Shown here one piece after another: positions 42,470 to 46,736 of a DNA stretch of 46,736 nt. The translations under genes were made by a program, and so were the position numbers. The notes beneath the pieces are model-generated. The model had not been told where the DNA came from. It ran no database searches and saw only the letters and a list, made by a program, of their open reading frames with translations. The stretch's first letter is position 1. Each line of letters opens with the position of its first letter. The DNA comes from Faecalispora jeddahensis (GTDB lineage Bacteria; Bacillota; Clostridia; Oscillospirales; Acutalibacteraceae): assembly GCF_000577335.1 (NCBI RefSeq), contig NZ_CBYL010000030.1, positions 1-46,736 of the forward strand, read 5' to 3'.

Positions 42470-42955
42470 GTGAATGAAGAATTTATAACTTTTACCATTG
42501 GCAAGCAGAAAACCATCGCGCTGATCGCCCACGACGGCAAAAAGCGAGAGATGATCGACTGGTGTGCCGAAAATCAGGAAATCCTGAAGGGCCATTTTTT
42601 ATGCGGAACCGGAACCACAGCAAAGCTGGTTGCAGAAAAAACAGGTCTGCCGGTAAAAGGGTATAACAGCGGCCCGCTGGGCGGCGATCAGCAGATCGGC
42701 GCCAAAATTGTAGAAGGCAGCGTCGATTTTGTTGTCTTTTTTTCCGATCCGCTGGAAGCGCAGCCCCATGATCCCGATGTAAAGGCCCTGCTGCGAATCG
42801 CTCAGGTCTACGACATTCCGATTGCAAACAATCGCGCCACCGCAGACTTTCTGATTCATTCCGATTATATGAGCCGGGAGTATCAGCACAAGGTCATCAA
42901 TTTCAAGCAGTCGGTGATCGATCGGGTCAATGACGAAAATTTGTTTCAAAAATAA
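42470..42955 (+). CDS. mgsA: methylglyoxal synthase
   Basis: A 161-residue methylglyoxal synthase, which converts dihydroxyacetone phosphate to methylglyoxal and phosphate, a bypass that relieves sugar-phosphate build-up. The features are IALIAHDGKK (His21, Asp22), the phosphate loop CGTGTTAKLV (45-54), and SGPLGGDQQIGAKI with the catalytic Asp73, then PLEAQPHDPD. GTG 42470 is chosen because AGGTGA lies six bases upstream; a second GTG three codons earlier is within that site. It is followed 19 bases later by an HPr-like protein, on one transcript. Confidence 0.93.
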   Translation: MNEEFITFTIGKQKTIALIAHDGKKREMIDWCAENQEILKGHFLCGTGTTAKLVAEKTGLPVKGYNSGPLGGDQQIGAKIVEGSVDFVVFFSDPLEAQPHDPDVKALLRIAQVYDIPIANNRATADFLIHSDYMSREYQHKVINFKQSVIDRVNDENLFQK

Positions 42956-42974
42956 GCACGCAGGGGGAACAAGT

Positions 42975-43208
42975 ATGCTCACAACAAAAATCCTGATTAA
43001 TACGGTAGAAAAGGTAAAGCAATTTTCATCCATCGTTTCCAGACAGAACGTGGAATGTGAAATTGTAGAGGGGATTTATATTATCGACGCAAAGTCCATC
43101 ATGGGCATTTTCAGCATCGATCTGTCTGAACCCGTAGAGCTTCGGATTCACTCCGACAACGCGGCGATTCTGGATTCCCTGAAGGAGTTTATTGTTCAGG
43201 AGGCCTGA
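42975..43208 (+). CDS. HPr-like protein lacking the phosphorylatable His, possible MgsA regulator
   Basis: A 77-residue protein with the HPr fold. The segment DAKSIMGIFSI (about 38-48) matches NLKSIMGVMSL of HPr, so Ser41 corresponds to the regulatory Ser46. Aligned without gaps back from there, the active-site His15 falls on Thr10 and the LHARP loop is gone, so it cannot carry phosphate for the phosphotransferase system. In Bacillus the Crh protein has this same combination and binds MgsA. The gene is the second of an mgsA operon here, so a role as an MgsA modulator is a well-founded inference, not a demonstration. GGGGGAAC precedes the ATG. Confidence 0.78.
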   Translation: MLTTKILINTVEKVKQFSSIVSRQNVECEIVEGIYIIDAKSIMGIFSIDLSEPVELRIHSDNAAILDSLKEFIVQEA

Positions 43209-43220
43209 CACAAACCGCTT

Positions 43221-43253
43221 AGGTACGGCTGAAACCAGCCGTGCCTTTTTTTA
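43221..43253 (+). terminator. terminator of the mgsA operon
   Basis: AGGTACGGCTG and CAGCCGTGCCT form an 11-bp stem with one G-T pair and a GAAA-like loop, followed by T7. Confidence 0.88.
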
Positions 43254-43307
43254 TACGCTTTTGCAAAAAGCAGGGGATTTTTCTAAGGGAAGCGCCGGGC
43301 TTTTTTG

Positions 43308-43336
43308 TTGACAGCGTGAGAAGAATCGCCTATGAT
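43308..43336 (+). promoter_or_regulatory. promoter of murE-murF
   Basis: TTGACA (43308-43313), a 17-base spacer and TATGAT (43331-43336). The transcript would have a leader of about 170 bases, in which TATTGAT/ATCAATA (43402-43423) form a small inverted repeat. Confidence 0.8.
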
Positions 43337-43512
43337 GGATACATGTTCCGAATTTTGGAAAACAATAAAAAATATGGTGAAAAATTTGGTTGACTGCGTA
43401 ATATTGATATAACTGAATCAATACTAATATAGCAGGGCCAATGCGCTGTTTTGGATGAAGTGCGCCTGGGAAAACCGGCGCTTTTTCAATGGCAGAATCA
43501 GGGGGTTGTATC

Positions 43513-44976
43513 ATGCGTTTAATCGATTTGCTGCAGGGAATGCAGTATTCCGCTGTCGGTGACCTTCAGGTACCGGTAGAGGATTTGATTTATGATTCCA
43601 GAAAAGTCAAGGCGGGCTGTGCGTTTGTGTGCCTGCGGGGCTCTCATGCGGACGGCCATCAGTATGCGGGGCAGGCCGCAAAAAGCGGCGCAAGCGCAAT
43701 TATTGCAGATCACCCGCTGGAGCTTCCGGCACAGGTGCCGGTCGTCGTTGTGCCGGATACTCGCCTGGCGCTGGCAGTGATGTCTGCGGCACTCTTCGGG
43801 CATCCCGCAAAGCGGATGAAAACCGTCGGCGTGACCGGCACAAAAGGGAAGACGACCACCACCTATATGATCCGCGCGATTCTGGAGCAGGCGGGCATCA
43901 AAACCGGGCTGATCGGCACCATCGGTGCGGTGGTCGGCGACCGGGTGATTCCGACGGAGAACACAACGCCGGAATCCTACGAGGTTCAGTCTTTCCTCAA
44001 ACAAATGGCGGATGAAGGCTGTCAGTGCGTCGTGATGGAGGCCTCCTCCATCGGCCTGAAGGCGTACCGCACTGCGGGCTTTATGTTTGACATCGGCCTG
44101 TTCACAAACTTTTCTCCCGATCATATCGGCGGCGACGAGCATGCCTCTTTAGAGGAATATCTGGCGTGCAAGAGCATGCTGTTTCGCCAATGCCGGCTGG
44201 GAATTGTGAATATTGATGATCAAAACTGGGAGGGCGTTGTAAAGGATCACACCTGCGAGCTGGAAACCTACGGCTTTTCTCCCGAGGCGCAGCTCCGGGC
44301 GGAAAACGAGGGCCTTGTGTCCCGTCCCGGCTATTTGGGTGCGCGCTTTGATCTGAGCGGCTTTTTGAATTTCCCCGTAGCGGTGGATATTCCCGGAAAG
44401 TTCAGCGCCTACAACGCTCTGGCCGCCATTGCGGTGTGCCGCCACTTTGACGTGACGCAGGAGCAGATTCAGCAGGGGCTGAGCACCGTTAAGGTCAAGG
44501 GCCGCGTAGAGCCGGTGCCGGTGCCCGGCGAATACACGCTCCTGATCGATTACGCGCATAACGCGGTCAGCATGGAAAACATTCTCGAGACCCTGCGGGA
44601 ATATCATCCGCAGCGGCTCGTTTGCCTGTTCGGCGCGGGAGGGAATCGCGCGAAATCCCGGCGCTACGAGATGGGCGAGGTCTGCGGTCGTCTGGCCGAT
44701 CTTTCCGTCATCACCGCCGACAATTCCCGGTTTGAGGATGTCATGGACATCATTGCGGATATTAAGATCGGTATGGCCAAAACCGATGGAGAATATGTGG
44801 TGATCCCCGACCGGCGCGAGGCGATTCGATATTGCCTCCAGAACGCCCAGCGGGGGGACGTGATCGTGCTGGCCGGAAAAGGACACGAAGATTATCAGGA
44901 AATCCGCGGCGTCAAGTATCCGTTTGATGAACGGGTCGTGGTGGCGGAGCTGCTGAAAGAAATAGAGAAAGCGTGA
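43513..44976 (+). CDS. murE: UDP-N-acetylmuramoyl-L-alanyl-D-glutamate ligase MurE
   Basis: A 487-residue cytoplasmic Mur ligase that adds the third residue to the peptidoglycan stem peptide. The ATP loop is GTKGKTTTTYMI (about 111-122), the middle domain has EASSIGLKAYR, and the C-terminal domain has YAHNAVSMENIL. The diaminopimelate-recognition motif, DNPR in classical enzymes, reads DNSR here, retaining the Arg, so meso-diaminopimelate is the likelier amino acid than lysine; the Ser is uncommon. ATG 43513 follows GGGGG; the frame is open eight codons before. Its stop overlaps the next gene's GTG. Confidence 0.93.
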   Translation: MRLIDLLQGMQYSAVGDLQVPVEDLIYDSRKVKAGCAFVCLRGSHADGHQYAGQAAKSGASAIIADHPLELPAQVPVVVVPDTRLALAVMSAALFGHPAKRMKTVGVTGTKGKTTTTYMIRAILEQAGIKTGLIGTIGAVVGDRVIPTENTTPESYEVQSFLKQMADEGCQCVVMEASSIGLKAYRTAGFMFDIGLFTNFSPDHIGGDEHASLEEYLACKSMLFRQCRLGIVNIDDQNWEGVVKDHTCELETYGFSPEAQLRAENEGLVSRPGYLGARFDLSGFLNFPVAVDIPGKFSAYNALAAIAVCRHFDVTQEQIQQGLSTVKVKGRVEPVPVPGEYTLLIDYAHNAVSMENILETLREYHPQRLVCLFGAGGNRAKSRRYEMGEVCGRLADLSVITADNSRFEDVMDIIADIKIGMAKTDGEYVVIPDRREAIRYCLQNAQRGDVIVLAGKGHEDYQEIRGVKYPFDERVVVAELLKEIEKA

Positions 44977-44984
44977 GTGGGATC

Positions 44985-46388
44985 ATGAAAATGCTGGCCA
45001 GAGAGATCGCTCAGGCGTGCGGCGGTAGGATCATCGGAGGAGACCCGGAGCGGGAAGTGACTTTTGTAACGACGGACAGCCGAAAGGTGGGGCCGGGCGC
45101 GCTGTTTGTGCCGATTGTGGGCGAGCGGGTAGACGCGCACCGCTTCCTTCCCGGGGCAGCCGAGGCCGGTGCTGCGGCAGTTCTGACCCAGCAGCCGGAG
45201 GAACAGCGTCCCGAGGGCGCCTGCGCGTGGATTGCCGTAGAGGATACCAGAGCGGCACTGCAGCAGATCGCAGGGGCGTACCGTTTCCGCTTTCCAATTC
45301 CGGTGGTCGGCGTGACCGGCAGCGTAGGGAAAACCACGACCAAAGAGATGCTTGCGCTGGCGCTTTCGGCGGAGCGCAACGTGATGAAAACCGAGGGCAA
45401 TTTCAACAGCCAGCTCGGCGTGCCGCTCACAGTGTTCCGTCTGCTGCCGGAACATGAGGCTGCAGTGATCGAGATGGGAATGAGCGAGTTCGGCGAAATG
45501 GCCCGCCTGGCTCAGGTGGCAAGGCCGACCTGCGCCGTCATGACCAATATCGGGATTTCTCATATTGAAAACCTGAAAACGCAGGAAAATATCCGTGCGG
45601 AAAAGCTGCACATTACGGATGCCTTTACGGAGGATTCCGTTCTGTTCCTCAACGGGGACGACCCGCTGCTCGCGCAGCTGCGGGGGACATTACCTTTTCA
45701 CATCGTCTTTTTCGGCACGCAGCCGTGGTGCGATGTGCACGCGGAGAAGATCGTTTCTTTCGGCGGCACAACAGACTTTACCGCTGTGTCGCAGGAATTC
45801 CGCATTTCGGTGACTCTGCCGGTTCCGGGGGAACATAATGTGCTCAATGCGCTGGCTTCTCTGGCGGTGGCGCAGTATTTGGGCGTTTCACCGCAGAAGG
45901 CGGCGGAGCGGCTGCAGACCTATTCGCCTCCGGCTATGCGTCAGCAGATTCATCAGGTGGGCGGCATTACGGTCATTGACGATTCCTATAATGCAAGCCC
46001 CGATTCCATGCGCAGCAGCGTCAATATTCTGATGGACCTGAAAGGCACAGGCCGGGCCATCGGCGTGTTTGCAGATATGCTCGAGCTCGGCGATTATTCC
46101 CGTCAGGCGCATTTTGACGCGGGCGTTTACGCTGCGTCCCGCGGAATTGACGCATTGTTCGTCATCGGCGAGCAGGCGCAGGAGATTCGCTGGGGCGCCC
46201 TTTCGGCGGAGTGTCATCTGCCCGTGTTCTCTTATCTGTCCAATGAGCAGGCTCTGAAAAAGCTGCTGGAGTATCTGCAGCCCGGGGATGTTGTGATTGT
46301 CAAGGGCTCCCGCGGCATGAAAACCGACGAGATCGTCCGGGGGCTGCTCGCGAATGAGGGAAAAGCGGTACCGGCCGCGACGGTGTGA
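44985..46388 (+). CDS. murF: UDP-N-acetylmuramoyl-tripeptide--D-alanyl-D-alanine ligase MurF
   Basis: A 467-residue Mur ligase that adds D-Ala-D-Ala to the stem peptide. The ATP loop is GVTGSVGKTTTKEML (about 103-117), and EGNFNSQLGVPLTV, VIEMGMSEFGEM and DDSYNASPDSM are the conserved middle and C-terminal stretches. GTG 44973 overlaps the murE stop (GTGA) and would add four residues; ATG 44985 matches the usual MurF N-terminus (MKMLAREIAQACGG). Only murE and murF are here: the rest of the division and cell-wall cluster (mraY, murD, ftsW, murG) does not follow, as a terminator ends the operon. Confidence 0.92.
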   Translation: MKMLAREIAQACGGRIIGGDPEREVTFVTTDSRKVGPGALFVPIVGERVDAHRFLPGAAEAGAAAVLTQQPEEQRPEGACAWIAVEDTRAALQQIAGAYRFRFPIPVVGVTGSVGKTTTKEMLALALSAERNVMKTEGNFNSQLGVPLTVFRLLPEHEAAVIEMGMSEFGEMARLAQVARPTCAVMTNIGISHIENLKTQENIRAEKLHITDAFTEDSVLFLNGDDPLLAQLRGTLPFHIVFFGTQPWCDVHAEKIVSFGGTTDFTAVSQEFRISVTLPVPGEHNVLNALASLAVAQYLGVSPQKAAERLQTYSPPAMRQQIHQVGGITVIDDSYNASPDSMRSSVNILMDLKGTGRAIGVFADMLELGDYSRQAHFDAGVYAASRGIDALFVIGEQAQEIRWGALSAECHLPVFSYLSNEQALKKLLEYLQPGDVVIVKGSRGMKTDEIVRGLLANEGKAVPAATV

Positions 46389-46446
46389 CGATAGAAAATC
46401 ATAGATAATCTTGATGGGAGTGAAGAACTCCCGGGGCTGATGATAA

Positions 46447-46491
46447 AGAAAAGAAGAAGCGCTGCCGCATGGCAAACGCTTCTTCTTTTCT
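46447..46491 (+). terminator. terminator of murE-murF
   Basis: AGAAAAGAAGAAGCG (46447-46461) and CGCTTCTTCTTTTCT (46477-46491) form a perfect 15-bp stem around 15 bases. A smaller GGGAGT/ACTCCC hairpin (46416-46432) precedes it. Confidence 0.8.
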
Positions 46492-46590
46492 CTTGGTATG
46501 AGTTGCCTCATATGGAAATTCTGCTGGCACAGGGATTACCCTTATGCCGGGATGAAATTTTTCTTTTTTCATTTTTGGTATGAAGGAGAA

Positions 46591-46736
46591 AGTTTTTAGC
46601 GAGTGTTCCCCGCGTGGGGGTTCCGCTTGCGCGAGCTTTGCCCCTAGTGCCAGGGCGAGCCTTTTATTTTTATCTTGATAGGGAAGAGTGATTTTCAGCG
46701 AATGCCCTGCGCGGGATTTTCGCTTGCGCGGGCTTA
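46591..46736. repeat. two imperfect copies of a GC-rich hairpin element at the window end
   Basis: The segments 46591-46640 and 46689-46736 share AGCGA-TG, a CCC-GCG-GGG hairpin and CGCTTGCGCG-GCTT. The second copy runs to the last base, so more copies may follow. No protein is encoded there. Confidence 0.6.

Overview
The window looks like chromosomal DNA from an anaerobic, spore-forming, motile member of the Clostridia, probably an Oscillospiraceae/Ruminococcaceae-type lineage. I infer this from gene content: a glycyl radical enzyme with its activase, a K+-dependent membrane pyrophosphatase, a spore-coat transglutaminase (Tgl), a YIEGIA-type protein, chemotaxis genes, strong AGGAGG-type ribosome binding sites, frequent TTG/GTG starts and many compact intrinsic terminators. 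No rRNA, tRNA, CRISPR array or prophage was seen. The species cannot be named from the sequence alone.

Layout. 0.5-3.7 kb: a crotonase-family protein, an unknown multi-pass membrane protein and a large ferritin-like protein. 3.8-7.4 kb: a translationally coupled three-gene molybdenum hydroxylase operon (Mo, FAD and 2Fe-2S subunits). 7.5-9.2 kb: YIEGIA protein, its small partner and a DsbA-like protein. 9.36-13.1 kb: an FMN riboswitch and the full riboflavin operon ribD-ribE-ribBA-ribH. 13.4-16.2 kb: a Gln/Ser-rich repeat protein resembling gamma-type spore proteins, a P-loop ATPase, a small unknown protein and a Cys-rich copper-storage-like protein. 16.4-18.9 kb: a promoter with a structured, terminated leader, then hppA. 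19-22 kb (minus strand): tgl coupled to an unknown gene, and an AraC-type regulator.

22.1-30.7 kb holds the most interesting region. A minus-strand operon encodes a radical-SAM activase, an atypical glycyl radical enzyme (active-site GGCHWM, radical-site RVTGF), a cupin protein and a class I mannose-6-phosphate-isomerase-like protein. Its promoter abuts a perfect 12-bp inverted repeat. Beside it lie a regulator with a LacI-like sensor domain but a C-terminal LuxR-type helix-turn-helix, and, divergently, a TIM-barrel sugar isomerase/epimerase and a Gfo/Idh/MocA oxidoreductase. This has the shape of a carbohydrate or polyol pathway built on a radical enzyme whose reaction I cannot assign.

31.2-32.6 kb: a lone tyrosine recombinase bracketed by perfect 19-bp inverted repeats, a possible minimal mobile or invertible element. 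32.7-38.0 kb: signalling genes (MCP with a C-terminal CheR-tether-like motif, CheW, HD-GYP protein, second MCP). 38.5-42.1 kb: an AEC transporter, and a LysR regulator divergent from a MATE exporter. 42.3-43.2 kb: mgsA followed by an HPr-like protein that has lost the phosphorylatable His but keeps the KSIMG serine site, recalling Crh control of methylglyoxal synthase in Bacillus. 43.3-46.4 kb: murE-murF behind a strong promoter. The final 150 bases carry two imperfect copies of a GC-rich hairpin-forming element.
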